Positions 1 to 8,443 of a stretch of DNA of 64,000 nucleotides are shown here, in pieces. Numbering within the stretch: the stretch's first letter is position 1; each line of letters starts with the position of its first letter. The DNA comes from a virus. The notes below the pieces were generated by a model. The model did not search any database. It saw nothing but the letters and a program-made list of their open reading frames with translations, and had not been told where the DNA came from. Location of the stretch: the IMG/VR virus record IMGVR_UViG_3300022538_000960, positions 34,002 through 98,001 of that record; one strand, given 5' to 3'. Position numbers and translations under genes: made by a program.

Positions 1-1281
1 GACGATCCCATGGATTATGTGAATAGATTTGGACGAACAGATAATATTCCTGCAGCTCATATAGATATGGAGCTCGAAATTACAGATCAAGAGAGCATCG
101 GAAAAATATTGAATGGCGTATATCTTACTGTTTCCCAGGGAGCGGATTGTGATGAGGTGAAATGTTCAATTTGTGACCAAAATATTTCTGAAGAAGGCCC
201 ATGTGATCATAAGAGAGGAAGAACCTACGATGGAGAATTAGCCTATTGGATTTTTGGTCCTTTGAATTATCAAGAACTTAGTATTGTTAATGTTCCCTCT
301 GATGAGTTCGCTATCCTTGAGCCTGTAAAAAATACTAATATGGAAAAACAAGAGGTTATGACTTTTCAGCCACCCGCAATGGATATGAACTGCGGCTTGG
401 AATTCATAACAATTAAAGATTCAAAGGAGGACAAATCATTGGCTAAGAAGACTCCGAATTTCGATGATTGGACTGAGGAAGATGTGAAGCTGAGCCAGGA
501 AATATGGAAGCAGGTTGATGAATTCCTGATGGATGGCCTAGAAGAGGAAGATAAGAAACTCACAGCTGCCGCAAGGAAGAAATTATCCGCTAATGTATTT
601 TGTGGACCAGAAAGATCTTTCCCAGTTCCAGATTGTCTTCACTATCGTGTGGCCAAAACATATCTTGGAAGATATAAGGGGCCTGGCGATAAGAAAAAAA
701 TCTTAGCTTGTATTGAGCGGCGCGGTAAACTTCTGAAGTGCGGAACCCAGGCAAAGAAGAAGGACGAACTCTTGGATCAGATCAATGAAGAAGTCAGACC
801 TTTCGTGGAGGAGAATTTCATCGCGAAGGACGAATTTGTTGAACTGAATGAGAAATTCGAGGATATTTCCGCAAAACAAGAAGATTCTGCCGGAGAAGCA
901 GAAATACAGAAAACTAAGATTGGCGGGCTCGAAAAACAAGTAGAGGAATATGAGAAGGAAGTCAAAGATTCCTTAGCCCACCGGATAGTAGATATCCGAC
1001 TTCTCTTTGGTGAGTATCGGTTTACCAAAGAGGATAAGAAAGAGCAATATAAAGAATGGAGTGGTGCATTGGCAGATAGGGCCAAGGAATCTCTGTTGGA
1101 TACATTGACTGATTTGCAAAATAAGATGTTTTCTGGAAAATTGGAACCAGTCATTGATCCCGGTGCTCATACTGTGATTGATAATCTGAATCCTAAACTG
1201 AAAGATAAACCAAAAAAATTCGATTCTACTAAAGATGTCTTACACTTTTTTGTGTTTGGAAAAGAACTAAAAAAAGAATAA
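1..1281 (+). CDS. Prohead protease/scaffold-type protein, 5' partial
   Basis: The reading frame is open from base 1, so the true start lies upstream; the first ATG inside the window is at 10. The first ~110 residues hold a Cys/His cluster (CSICDQ, then GPCDHKRG) followed by LSIVNVPSDEFAI, a pattern I associate with phage prohead proteases and capsid-module proteins. The middle (residues ~190-245 from ATG 10) reads SFPVPDCLHYRVAKTYLGR and then ERRGKLLKCG, resembling a domain common in phage scaffold/protease proteins. The C-terminal half is highly charged and coiled-coil-like, as expected of a scaffold. It lies two genes upstream of the major capsid protein, the usual place for protease plus scaffold. 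I cannot see the catalytic triad, which may lie upstream. The family call is inference from these patterns and position. Confidence 0.6.
   Translation, partial: DDPMDYVNRFGRTDNIPAAHIDMELEITDQESIGKILNGVYLTVSQGADCDEVKCSICDQNISEEGPCDHKRGRTYDGELAYWIFGPLNYQELSIVNVPSDEFAILEPVKNTNMEKQEVMTFQPPAMDMNCGLEFITIKDSKEDKSLAKKTPNFDDWTEEDVKLSQEIWKQVDEFLMDGLEEEDKKLTAAARKKLSANVFCGPERSFPVPDCLHYRVAKTYLGRYKGPGDKKKILACIERRGKLLKCGTQAKKKDELLDQINEEVRPFVEENFIAKDEFVELNEKFEDISAKQEDSAGEAEIQKTKIGGLEKQVEEYEKEVKDSLAHRIVDIRLLFGEYRFTKEDKKEQYKEWSGALADRAKESLLDTLTDLQNKMFSGKLEPVIDPGAHTVIDNLNPKLKDKPKKFDSTKDVLHFFVFGKELKKE
439..1281 (+). CDS. Nested in-frame scaffold product from internal TTG start
   Basis: A perfect ribosome binding site (AAAGGAGG, 423-430) sits 8 nt before an in-frame TTG at 439 inside the larger gene. 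Translation from there would give a 280-residue acidic, coiled-coil-rich protein starting L/M-AKKTPNFDDW and sharing the C-terminus of the full protein. This matches the classical nested protease/scaffold arrangement (lambda C/Nu3), in which the C-terminal part is made separately and in excess as the capsid scaffold. The strength of the ribosome site inside a gene is the main evidence; use of the start is inferred. Confidence 0.5.
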   Translation: MAKKTPNFDDWTEEDVKLSQEIWKQVDEFLMDGLEEEDKKLTAAARKKLSANVFCGPERSFPVPDCLHYRVAKTYLGRYKGPGDKKKILACIERRGKLLKCGTQAKKKDELLDQINEEVRPFVEENFIAKDEFVELNEKFEDISAKQEDSAGEAEIQKTKIGGLEKQVEEYEKEVKDSLAHRIVDIRLLFGEYRFTKEDKKEQYKEWSGALADRAKESLLDTLTDLQNKMFSGKLEPVIDPGAHTVIDNLNPKLKDKPKKFDSTKDVLHFFVFGKELKKE

Positions 1282-1308
1282 AATTTAATTGAAGGAGGAA
1301 CATTAGTA

Positions 1309-2625
1309 ATGTCCTTACTCGATTTCCCAGGGGATAGAAGCCGAAATATTCCGGCAAGGCGGAGACCTAGTAAATATGCGGAAAGTCAGATACGTCCGAA
1401 TATTTTAACTTCGCCTGGAATTTTTGCTGATCGCCCATTCCCTCCTTACAAATATTTGCCTGTGATGTTCAGGGATGTCACGACCGAAGACTATGTTGTA
1501 CTACTCAAAGGAACTATTGTTTCTTGTCTGTCCAACATGAGTTCGGATCCTAAATATAATTTTACGGATCAGGCGGATTTGTCGGGAAAATTTGATCTTA
1601 TGACACCTTCTGGTTGTGCCGATGAAGGCCATATTTATATTGGTCTTGGCGCAAACAATGTCATGAGGCAAGCGGGCGTAGATAGCTCTTACTGGGGCTA
1701 TGAGGATAGTCAGGCGGGGTTGCTCGTTCCTTGTAATGGAGGATTTGATTCCCAATTGCTGTATACCACTGATGACGTTACCGCCCAGACGATTACTGTG
1801 TCTGGTACCGAGGTTACTACCACCAATGTTACCAATGAGTATACAGTTCCAGTGGAAGCCAATTTCCCAATCGGCGTTACATATCAGGACGTGTACCAGG
1901 ATATTGAAGGAAAATGGCTGAATTATAATTTGAATCCGAAAGCATCATGGGGCGTTGTATTTGACCATGTCATTGCGATTCCTTACGTTGATAACTATCA
2001 GCTGATTCATGGTGAAGGTGCTCATCCCTCTTGGACCAGAAATTGCTACGTGAATGATCGGAATTTCGATCTATCATGGCCATGGCAAACTGACGGAACC
2101 TATACGGGTGCGCATAACATCTATGAAAGTCTTAGACGGGAATTTGCATTCTTGTATTCTCCGATCATATCCGACTATTTGGAGGAAGGGACTTTGACGG
2201 ACGAAACTGCATTGCTTTATAAGATGCTGCGTCCGGGAAGCGCATTGGTCTCTGATAGATTTGGAAAGTTCATTCTATTGGACTGTTGGGGCACTGATGA
2301 TATTGCAACTGCAGAACTTAGAGGCCCAAGAGATGCTTTGAAGTTCTATTTCTGTCCGCCTTATTACTCCGTTGGAAAACTTATTACCACCGATTGTAGA
2401 TTTCCGAAGATGAGACTGGACACTGTTGACACATATCCAGGCTCTGGACTTACCGGAACTGAAACAGGTGGAATAGATTATCATCTATATCAATTTGCAT
2501 ATACTATACTGACTGCGTGCATTGCTGCCAATAGTCTGACTTCTGTTCCGACTATTGAGAATGTTGTAGACTTCATACAATGCGGCACTGTAGGGATGGC
2601 ATACATTAATCTTCAAGTAACCTAA
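1309..2625 (+). CDS. Virion structural protein, capsid module
   Basis: 438 residues, ATG preceded by AAGGAGGA at good spacing, and immediately upstream of the major capsid gene. The N-terminus is basic (GDRSRNIPARRRPSKY), followed by a long, mostly beta-type, Gly/Thr/Tyr-rich body without transmembrane segments or recognisable enzymatic motifs. Position between the protease/scaffold gene and the capsid gene suggests a head decoration, minor capsid or head-fibre protein. I do not recognise the family, so the role is inferred from context only. Confidence 0.5.
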   Translation: MSLLDFPGDRSRNIPARRRPSKYAESQIRPNILTSPGIFADRPFPPYKYLPVMFRDVTTEDYVVLLKGTIVSCLSNMSSDPKYNFTDQADLSGKFDLMTPSGCADEGHIYIGLGANNVMRQAGVDSSYWGYEDSQAGLLVPCNGGFDSQLLYTTDDVTAQTITVSGTEVTTTNVTNEYTVPVEANFPIGVTYQDVYQDIEGKWLNYNLNPKASWGVVFDHVIAIPYVDNYQLIHGEGAHPSWTRNCYVNDRNFDLSWPWQTDGTYTGAHNIYESLRREFAFLYSPIISDYLEEGTLTDETALLYKMLRPGSALVSDRFGKFILLDCWGTDDIATAELRGPRDALKFYFCPPYYSVGKLITTDCRFPKMRLDTVDTYPGSGLTGTETGGIDYHLYQFAYTILTACIAANSLTSVPTIENVVDFIQCGTVGMAYINLQVT

Positions 2626-2640
2626 AGGAGGCTAGCAATA

Positions 2641-4002
2641 ATGAAATTAAAGAAGTTGGAAAAATTGATCCTTACTGACGACGATAGAAAGAAAATTGCC
2701 GAGGATCAAGAGATTACGGAGAATATATATCGCATCTTCACTAATGATGGATATATAGTTGATGCTGGCTTCTCTCAGAAGGTTACGATTAATGACCTTT
2801 TGACATTACCGGATGTCCAAAGGTTCGTACCTCAAGTCGTTACCAGAATTCTTCATGAAGCTCGGGAACCGGCTCTTGTTATTTCGAGCATATTTGATAA
2901 AATTCGACTCGAGAGAGGTCAGACCATTCAAATCGGCGCCATTGGCGCAATAGCTGTTCACGAAGTGCCCGAAGGTGGAGAATACCAGCCATCCGATATC
3001 GTATACGATTCCGGGAATATGGTAGGACTTTCTGTCAGGAAATATGGAACTTTACTCCAATTTACTGAGGAAATGTTCGAAGAATCCCAATGGGACGTTA
3101 TAGGACTTTGGATGAGAGCAGCTGGTCGTGCTTTTGCTCGGAATAGAGAGCAAAGGGCATCTCTGCTTTTGAATGAGCAGGGGGTCGTATACTTCGATAA
3201 CCGTTCGCCAAGTACTGCTATCTCTGGAGTCACCCATGGTAGGAATATCGCGGGTGTCGCAAATGGTAGTATCACAGCGAATGATATATTCGATATGTAT
3301 GCGTTTCTTGCTATGAGGGGCTTTGTGCCTGACACTCTTCTGATTCACCCGTTGGCTTGGGCGGTTTTTGCAACCGATCCTGATATGAAAGAAATTGTTC
3401 TGGAAAATGGACAACTTACTTCTAGAAGGATGCCAGAAGGTGGACCAGATCCGGGTTGGGGAACGGAACTGAATAGACTTGGATGGAGAACCAAGGCTGA
3501 GGGAGTTGGACTCGGTTCTACTACTGGAGCAGGGACTGCTTATGCTGGATGGACTGATCCCAATATTCCTGCAGCCATGCAGAAGATCGGAGCCATCCCT
3601 TATACTACTTATCTGAGTGCTCTTGGGGCTACTTTCAATGTCCAGCCTCGCTATCTACCCGGACCCCTAACTGTTCTCGTGTCTCCATTTGTTCCGTTTA
3701 CTGCATCGACCAGTGCAACTGGCAATGAGAATACTGTTGCCACATGTTCGGTGATCATGTTGGATTCCAGTGCAACCGGAGCTTTCATTGAGAAAACTCC
3801 ATTGACCACGGAGGAATTCAATAATCCGATGACAGATACTCGGAGCCTGAAGCTAAGGGAGCGATGGGGAATGGCACTCTATGAACAGGGTAAAGGTGTT
3901 GTGATTGCTAAGAATCTCGTTGTCACTAGACACTATAATTTCCAGAATACTCATAATGTGACTTTGGGTGAAATCAACGATAGAACTGCAATCGTATCCT
4001 AA
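2641..4002 (+). CDS. Major capsid protein (HK97 fold)
   Basis: 453 residues, ATG behind AAAGGAGG. The N-terminal part is charged and helical. It is followed by segments typical of HK97-fold capsid proteins: an E-loop-like stretch (IRLERGQTIQIGAIGAIAVH), a helical spine region (GLWMRAAGRAFARNREQRAS) and a P-domain/A-domain region with FVPDTLLIHPLAWAVFATDP. The C-terminus ends in a strand-rich segment with KGVVIAKNLVVTRHYNFQ. Length is larger than HK97 gp5 but normal for large myoviruses. It would form the icosahedral shell. A GC-rich perfect hairpin follows the stop codon, which may set mRNA stability or partial termination for this highly expressed gene. Confidence 0.85.
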   Translation: MKLKKLEKLILTDDDRKKIAEDQEITENIYRIFTNDGYIVDAGFSQKVTINDLLTLPDVQRFVPQVVTRILHEAREPALVISSIFDKIRLERGQTIQIGAIGAIAVHEVPEGGEYQPSDIVYDSGNMVGLSVRKYGTLLQFTEEMFEESQWDVIGLWMRAAGRAFARNREQRASLLLNEQGVVYFDNRSPSTAISGVTHGRNIAGVANGSITANDIFDMYAFLAMRGFVPDTLLIHPLAWAVFATDPDMKEIVLENGQLTSRRMPEGGPDPGWGTELNRLGWRTKAEGVGLGSTTGAGTAYAGWTDPNIPAAMQKIGAIPYTTYLSALGATFNVQPRYLPGPLTVLVSPFVPFTASTSATGNENTVATCSVIMLDSSATGAFIEKTPLTTEEFNNPMTDTRSLKLRERWGMALYEQGKGVVIAKNLVVTRHYNFQNTHNVTLGEINDRTAIVS

Positions 4003-4016
4003 TCACACTGGTAATC

Positions 4017-4039
4017 GGGGGGTGAATTTCTCACCCCCC
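4017..4039 (+). other. Strong RNA hairpin after the capsid gene
   Basis: A perfect 9-bp inverted repeat, GGGGGGTGA (4017-4025) and TCACCCCCC (4031-4039), with a 5-nt loop, lies 15 nt after the capsid stop codon. There is no T tract, so it is not a standard intrinsic terminator. It may act as a 3' stability element, an RNA-processing site or an attenuator that lets the capsid message be more abundant than downstream genes. Confidence 0.6.
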
Positions 4040-4062
4040 ACTGCCAACGACTGGAGGAAATC

Positions 4063-4530
4063 ATGGCAGAAGATGTGAAACTTCAAGGAAAATTTATTCA
4101 GCTCAATACTAGGAGAGAGGGAATGTTTTATGATCCCTTGTCGGGGATCCAGATGGATGTTTTTGACAAAGGAACATATAAGGTAATTCCTAAAGATTTG
4201 GAAGACGAAAAGCTGGAGAATATTAAACGGGCATTACAATTTGGTATTCTATTCCTCAAAGAAGTTGCTCCTAAAGTTGTTGTCGATAATGATCAAAAGA
4301 CGCAGCAACTAAGGAACATATTGGCAATGAATGTTGATGCAGTTAGGAGTAGAGTATATAAAGTTAATGATCAAAAACTTTTGGATTTTCTGATGCAGGA
4401 GGAAGAAGCTGGTAAAAACCGAGTTTCTATTATTAAACTAATAAAATATAGAAAACAATCATTGGCTAGTGGAAATATAACAGCCAGGAAGGAAGCAAAG
4501 TACCAGATTAAGAATATCGTGGAGAAATAA
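4063..4530 (+). CDS. Small head protein, function unknown
   Basis: 155 residues with ATG behind TGGAGGAA. The N-terminal ~70 residues contain a short beta-type stretch (GKFIQLNTRREGMFYDP and YKVIPKDLED). The rest is helical, charged and lysine-rich (KLIKYRKQSL, KYQIKNIVEK). Located directly after the capsid gene, it is a candidate head-completion or internal head protein. No family recognised; no membrane segment or catalytic motif visible. Confidence 0.5.
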   Translation: MAEDVKLQGKFIQLNTRREGMFYDPLSGIQMDVFDKGTYKVIPKDLEDEKLENIKRALQFGILFLKEVAPKVVVDNDQKTQQLRNILAMNVDAVRSRVYKVNDQKLLDFLMQEEEAGKNRVSIIKLIKYRKQSLASGNITARKEAKYQIKNIVEK

Positions 4531-4535
4531 AAAAT

Positions 4536-5396
4536 ATGACTGAAGTATTATCCACTTCTCCGAGTGCTGGTGAAGTAAATGTACCATTAACTCAGATTGT
4601 CGAAGTGAAATTCGACGAACCTATGGATCCGTCAACTATAAATGAGTTGACGATCTTGCTATATTATGGGGATAATGTAGTTGTTTCTGGTACTGTCAAA
4701 TATTCAAACTCTACAATGATTGCGTATTTGACACCATCAACATACTTACTCCCAAGTACAGAATATGGCGTGATGGTAATTGGCGACTTTGGAGGATTGG
4801 GATCTGGTGTTAGATCAATAGAAGGGGTTGGATTAGCTTCTAATTATCTATTTTCATTCACCACCGCTCCCGAATTGCCGGAGACTTCTGGTCTGTATGT
4901 TGCAAAGGTTGAGTATTGGATTGATACGACTGGAGTATTTGATGCCGGATCATCCTGTAATCCAACTGATGGATCATATGATTCAGATTGGGAGAGCTTC
5001 TATGCGAATATTGATATTTCCCTATTAGCTACCGGCGATCACTCGGTCTATGTTCACGGAAAAGATTCATTCGATAATTGGGGAGCGATGCAATCAATTC
5101 CGTTTACTGTGACATCCGGAAGCTACCAAAGTAGTTATACTCAGATAGATTACGATCCCAATTATGAAGGACCATTTGTATTTGGATTGACTGTGACACC
5201 AACTCCTACGGCCGGTGCACCCGCGCTCAATCTTGTTGGAACTGCGACTACAAGAACAGCCTATTGGGAATCCCCCGTGGAGCCAGAAACCGAGCGGAGT
5301 GGATATTTGCAAGTGCGATCTGTAAATCCTGAGAACTATGATTCCCAGGTTTCACCATATATTCCAATAACCATAATATTCAGCGATAATTTATAA
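4536..5396 (+). CDS. Ig-like (SbsA/Big_5-type) virion protein
   Basis: 286 residues starting 5 nt after the previous stop. Residues ~4-112 show the SbsA Ig-like (Big_5) signature: TSPSAGEVNVPLTQIVEVKF, EPMDPSTINE, TVKYSNSTMIAYLTPS and a closing YLFSFTT strand. A second Ig-like unit follows (~115-190; VEYWIDTTGVFDA and HSVYVHGKDSFDNW), then a Pro/Tyr-rich C-terminal strand region. Ig-like domains in phages commonly decorate capsids or tails and bind weakly to carbohydrate. The gene lies between head and connector genes, so a head decoration or neck-associated role is likely. The Big_5 call is good, the role inferred. Compare the truncated Big_5-like start of the gene at 6435. Confidence 0.65.
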   Translation: MTEVLSTSPSAGEVNVPLTQIVEVKFDEPMDPSTINELTILLYYGDNVVVSGTVKYSNSTMIAYLTPSTYLLPSTEYGVMVIGDFGGLGSGVRSIEGVGLASNYLFSFTTAPELPETSGLYVAKVEYWIDTTGVFDAGSSCNPTDGSYDSDWESFYANIDISLLATGDHSVYVHGKDSFDNWGAMQSIPFTVTSGSYQSSYTQIDYDPNYEGPFVFGLTVTPTPTAGAPALNLVGTATTRTAYWESPVEPETERSGYLQVRSVNPENYDSQVSPYIPITIIFSDNL

Positions 5397-5437
5397 AGAT
5401 GATTATATGTGATCATTAAATATTAGGATAGCAGACT

Positions 5438-5794
5438 ATGGACAATGACACCAAATTAATACTTGATAGAATAGAGGATCTTAAAAGTTATACAGTTGAA
5501 CGGACAAATGATTTAAAAAAGTTTTACAATGGGAAAATTAATCAATTTAAAGAATTCTATACTGCATCTAGACTTGACATGAAGGAAGATATTGGGGAAA
5601 TAAAACAGAGCAATAAAGAAGTATCGGAAACACTGGATAATTATGTAACCAATCATCAGCGGCATCACAATAAAATCTTAAAGTGGCAGACTAAAATAAT
5701 AATAATTGTTGCAGTAATTGGATTTTTGGCCTCTATAGGGAATCCTTTCGTGCTACCAATAATTATGAAATTTATCTTCGGAATAACATTATAA
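5438..5794 (+). CDS. Coiled-coil protein with C-terminal membrane anchor
   Basis: 118 residues. Residues 1-80 are charged and predicted coiled coil. Residues ~86-101 (IIIIVAVIGFLASI) are a clear membrane segment, and 103-118 are also hydrophobic. This helix-plus-tail-anchor architecture resembles hemolysin XhlA-type or holin-accessory proteins, but length and sequence are not diagnostic. Preceded by a 41-nt AT-rich spacer; the stop overlaps the start of the following HNH gene (TAATG). It may have travelled with that HNH gene, because the pair separates two Ig-like/connector genes. Confidence 0.5.
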   Translation: MDNDTKLILDRIEDLKSYTVERTNDLKKFYNGKINQFKEFYTASRLDMKEDIGEIKQSNKEVSETLDNYVTNHQRHHNKILKWQTKIIIIVAVIGFLASIGNPFVLPIIMKFIFGITL

Positions 5795-6429
5795 TGTCCT
5801 TTCAAAAAGGAAATCAGATCTGGAAGTTAAAAAAGAGAATCGGATGCTGGTCAAGAAGATATGATTGCTGTCAAAAATGTGGGACTACCGAAATCAAACA
5901 TTGGGCTAAAGGATTGTGCGAAAAATGTTATTTGAAATTAATGGCTCCACGTATGAAACAACAAAATTTGATAAATTCCAGGAAAAGAAATGAAACAGAT
6001 CATAGACGGCAATATATGAAAGACTATGAGCAGGATCCAAAAAATAGGGAAATTATAAAAAGTCGGCGGCAAAGTATAAAATATAGAAATAAAAGAAAAG
6101 AGTATGAACAATCGCCAATAGGAAAAGATCGCAATAGGCAAAATGCGAATCGATATAAAGCCGCAAAGTTATTTGTAGATTTCTGGCAGCCTTGGATGAC
6201 TGAAAGATGGTGGTGGATGATAGATGTAACAGAAGGATATTGTCCAAATTGTGGGAAGTTATTCGATGATGGCGGTCATAAATTGACAATGGATCATATA
6301 ATTCCATTAAATTTGGTGGACAAGTTAGGAAAAGATAAAGCTGTTGAAATTGGTGCAATTCACCACATAAATAATATTCAGGTGTTGTGCAAGAGTTGTA
6401 ACAGTTCGAAAAATGGTAGAATAATATAA
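5794..6429 (+). CDS. HNH homing endonuclease with N-terminal zinc finger
   Basis: 211 residues. The N-terminus has a CxxC pair at C26/C29 and another at C42/C45 (CCQKCG and LCEKCY), a small treble-clef-like zinc finger. The middle ~90 residues are very basic and likely DNA-binding. The C-terminus is an HNH core: CPNCG, TMDHIIPLN, HHINNIQVLC and CKSCNSSKN, with both zinc CxxC pairs and the catalytic DH present. It is a free-standing selfish endonuclease that would cut phage DNA lacking it and spread by repair. A clear paralogue lies at 38132-38824, with the same finger, basic linker and a shared WWWM..TEGYCPNCG segment. Start overlaps the upstream stop by one base. No intron signature recognised. 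Confidence 0.85.
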   Translation: MSFQKGNQIWKLKKRIGCWSRRYDCCQKCGTTEIKHWAKGLCEKCYLKLMAPRMKQQNLINSRKRNETDHRRQYMKDYEQDPKNREIIKSRRQSIKYRNKRKEYEQSPIGKDRNRQNANRYKAAKLFVDFWQPWMTERWWWMIDVTEGYCPNCGKLFDDGGHKLTMDHIIPLNLVDKLGKDKAVEIGAIHHINNIQVLCKSCNSSKNGRII

Positions 6430-6434
6430 TCTCT

Positions 6435-7190
6435 ATGAACTATCAAGATTTCATTTTTATTCGCCAGTACAACGTTCTGGCTGGAATTTATGAGAGTGAT
6501 GTTTCTGGAACATTCACCCTCGCCGAAAATATTGTTACATTCACTCCGGCTTGTCCTTGGCCATATAATAAAGAAATCCACATCACTATTGAAGCCGGTC
6601 TAGAGGGAGTAAGTACGAATGCTCTGCAAGCTGACTATGAGAGCATCTTTACTACTGTGTTCTATCCGCTCTATTCCAGCGCCATACTTGTAAAGATGAC
6701 CGGGGGAGCATTATTGGATGCAATGAAAGAAGATCCGATTAATAGGCTGATACTCGAGCATTCGATTATAATGCAGAATCTGTGGTATGAAGATATTGAT
6801 GATTGTGATATCCGTTGGTTCATTCCTCGGTATGTCACCTGCAAAGTTGCATATGAGATATTATCCGGAAATATTCAGCAGTTTGTTGGAACTGCGATAT
6901 CAAAACGGCTGGGTGATTTTGAAATTGAAGGAATTCGGGATGTGCCAGGTCTTGTCCGACCCAAGTTGCAGGAATTAGACGCGTGTATCGCTTCGACCAT
7001 GGCTTTCATTTTGAATCAGGGCAAATTGCATGCTGAGCCAAGGTGGAGTGCCAGAGCAAAGCAGGCTCTGGAATCGTCCACACATCTCAATAGAGTTCCA
7101 TTTCGGCAGCCAAGTACGAGGGATATGGAAGATATTAGTTCAGAGAGGTATTACACGGATGGGCCTGGCCCAAAAAGGATCAGATTTTAA
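6435..7190 (+). CDS. Connector/neck protein with partial Ig-like N-terminus
   Basis: 251 residues. Residues ~1-75 match only the later part of a Big_5 Ig-like fold (VSGTFTLAENIVTFTPA, EIHITIEAGLEGVSTNALQ, ESIFTT); the usual opening strand (PxxGxxxVPL) is missing. The frame is closed by a TAG at 6417-6419 inside the HNH gene, so the protein begins here. Residues ~80-251 are helical with a Leu-rich centre (YEILSGNIQQFVGTAISKRL) and a basic C-terminus. Position after head and before sheath suggests a head-tail connector. No strong ribosome site is visible 5 nt after the HNH stop, so translation may be coupled. The N-terminus looks truncated by the endonuclease insertion (inference). Confidence 0.55.
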   Translation: MNYQDFIFIRQYNVLAGIYESDVSGTFTLAENIVTFTPACPWPYNKEIHITIEAGLEGVSTNALQADYESIFTTVFYPLYSSAILVKMTGGALLDAMKEDPINRLILEHSIIMQNLWYEDIDDCDIRWFIPRYVTCKVAYEILSGNIQQFVGTAISKRLGDFEIEGIRDVPGLVRPKLQELDACIASTMAFILNQGKLHAEPRWSARAKQALESSTHLNRVPFRQPSTRDMEDISSERYYTDGPGPKRIRF

Positions 7191-7206
7191 TGTATAAAAG
7201 GTGTCC

Positions 7207-7719
7207 ATGATGACAAGATACAGTTCGCAATATCAACCATATAAGCGGTTCGGGCCGGGATTAATTGATTTGCGTGCAGAACTGAAAAAGCTATTTGAGA
7301 TTGATAAAACCGCTCATTGGGTAATTTTGCGACAATTTGACAAGACAAAACCAACTGAACATTTGAATCCATTGACAAAAGAGGCTGTTGGCGGCCCTGC
7401 GTGGGAGTATGACGATCAATTAATTCTTGCCAGGAGATCTTCGGGGAGACAAGTTTTTTTTCCGGGAAGTCAGGAGTCATTCACTCCACCCGGATTAATG
7501 GATAATACTGAATTTAGATTTTATCTGACTTCTGATGTTACACCATACTTGGAAGATGTAATTTATGAAATAGAGTATCAGGGGGATAAAAAACCCACTA
7601 CTGTTGATTTGCCATTCGTAGCTAAATGGAATATTATAACTATAGTTCCCCTAAGAGAGCAGGAGTATGGGCGTGTAGAATATTGGATTTGTTTCGTGTC
7701 GGCAGAAGGGCACAAATAA
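7207..7719 (+). CDS. Neck/connector protein, function unknown
   Basis: About 171 residues. ATGs at 7207 and 7210 both follow AAAAGGTG (7196-7203) at acceptable spacing; a GTG at 7201 would lie inside that ribosome site, so I choose ATG 7207. The protein is beta-rich after a short helical N-terminus (LIDLRAELKKLFEIDKTAHW) and ends with a strand-rich half (KWNIITIVPLREQEYGRVEY). No catalytic motif, signal or membrane segment. Position between connector and tail-completion candidates in a head-to-tail ordered module suggests a neck or head-closure protein. Family not recognised. Confidence 0.5.
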   Translation: MMTRYSSQYQPYKRFGPGLIDLRAELKKLFEIDKTAHWVILRQFDKTKPTEHLNPLTKEAVGGPAWEYDDQLILARRSSGRQVFFPGSQESFTPPGLMDNTEFRFYLTSDVTPYLEDVIYEIEYQGDKKPTTVDLPFVAKWNIITIVPLREQEYGRVEYWICFVSAEGHK

Positions 7720-7735
7720 TTGAACCCGATGAATT

Positions 7736-8425
7736 ATGAATTATGAAGAATATTTAAGACGATTTCTAATTAAACCGATTATCCTATCTGAAGTACCTGA
7801 ATGGATCTCAGATAACATTATTGATCCGGAGAGATTGCGTTTAGGTCAATCTGGAAATATAGCTGATTTTTTTGCAATTTTTTATGCCATTATGAAATTG
7901 GATTCTCCGAGTATTGTGACATGTCCGGCATATCCTGATGCTGTCATACAAAATAAGAATTTTACTCCGACTTTGGATAATCCAGTTCCAAAAATACCTG
8001 CAATTATCACTTGGAAGGTTGTTCGAAGGGCTCCCGCTGCGATCCGGGGGAAGCCATTCAATTCGCAACGACAGGTGAAACCGCGGACAATGGAGGAGGT
8101 TGCAAAAAATAAGAGATATTCTTATATATCAACTATAGTTCAAGATTTTGATAACATTGTACAGTTTGATTGCTGGGAGAAAACTCATTATCAGGCTGAG
8201 ATTTTGGCCGATTATATTGAACACAGTATGGTCATCTATGCTCAATTATTTAAAGAATTTGGAGTTAAGGAGCTGTTTTTCAGCGAAAGGCCGGAAGACG
8301 AAGTACTGAGAGATTTTAAAATTCCAGTGATCCCGATGCGTTACTATGTAAAAACTGAAACCATATATAAATTAGAAAGACATAAAATAGAGGAAATAAG
8401 ACTAAAATTAACTACAAAATCGTAA
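7736..8425 (+). CDS. Putative tail completion/terminator protein
   Basis: 229 residues, upstream neighbour of the sheath gene. The central part (YISTIVQDFDNIVQFDCWEK, then QAEILADYIEHSMVIYAQLF) has the alternating strand-helix-strand plan seen in tail-terminator and neck proteins of myoviruses: a strand, a capping W/C segment and a long amphipathic helix. Tail terminators are normally encoded just before the sheath, which fits. No enzymatic motif. The start ATG lies 16 nt after the previous stop without a strong ribosome site; the tandem ATGAATTATGAATTATGA makes start assignment ambiguous. Identification rests on context and fold-like pattern. Confidence 0.45.
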   Translation: MNYEEYLRRFLIKPIILSEVPEWISDNIIDPERLRLGQSGNIADFFAIFYAIMKLDSPSIVTCPAYPDAVIQNKNFTPTLDNPVPKIPAIITWKVVRRAPAAIRGKPFNSQRQVKPRTMEEVAKNKRYSYISTIVQDFDNIVQFDCWEKTHYQAEILADYIEHSMVIYAQLFKEFGVKELFFSERPEDEVLRDFKIPVIPMRYYVKTETIYKLERHKIEEIRLKLTTKS

Positions 8426-8443
8426 TTAAGGAGGTTTTGATTA

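Noticed and set aside
5794-6429. Group I intron around the HNH gene
   Set aside because: The flanking genes are not two halves of one gene, and I see no intron-type conserved sequence blocks. A free-standing endonuclease is simpler.
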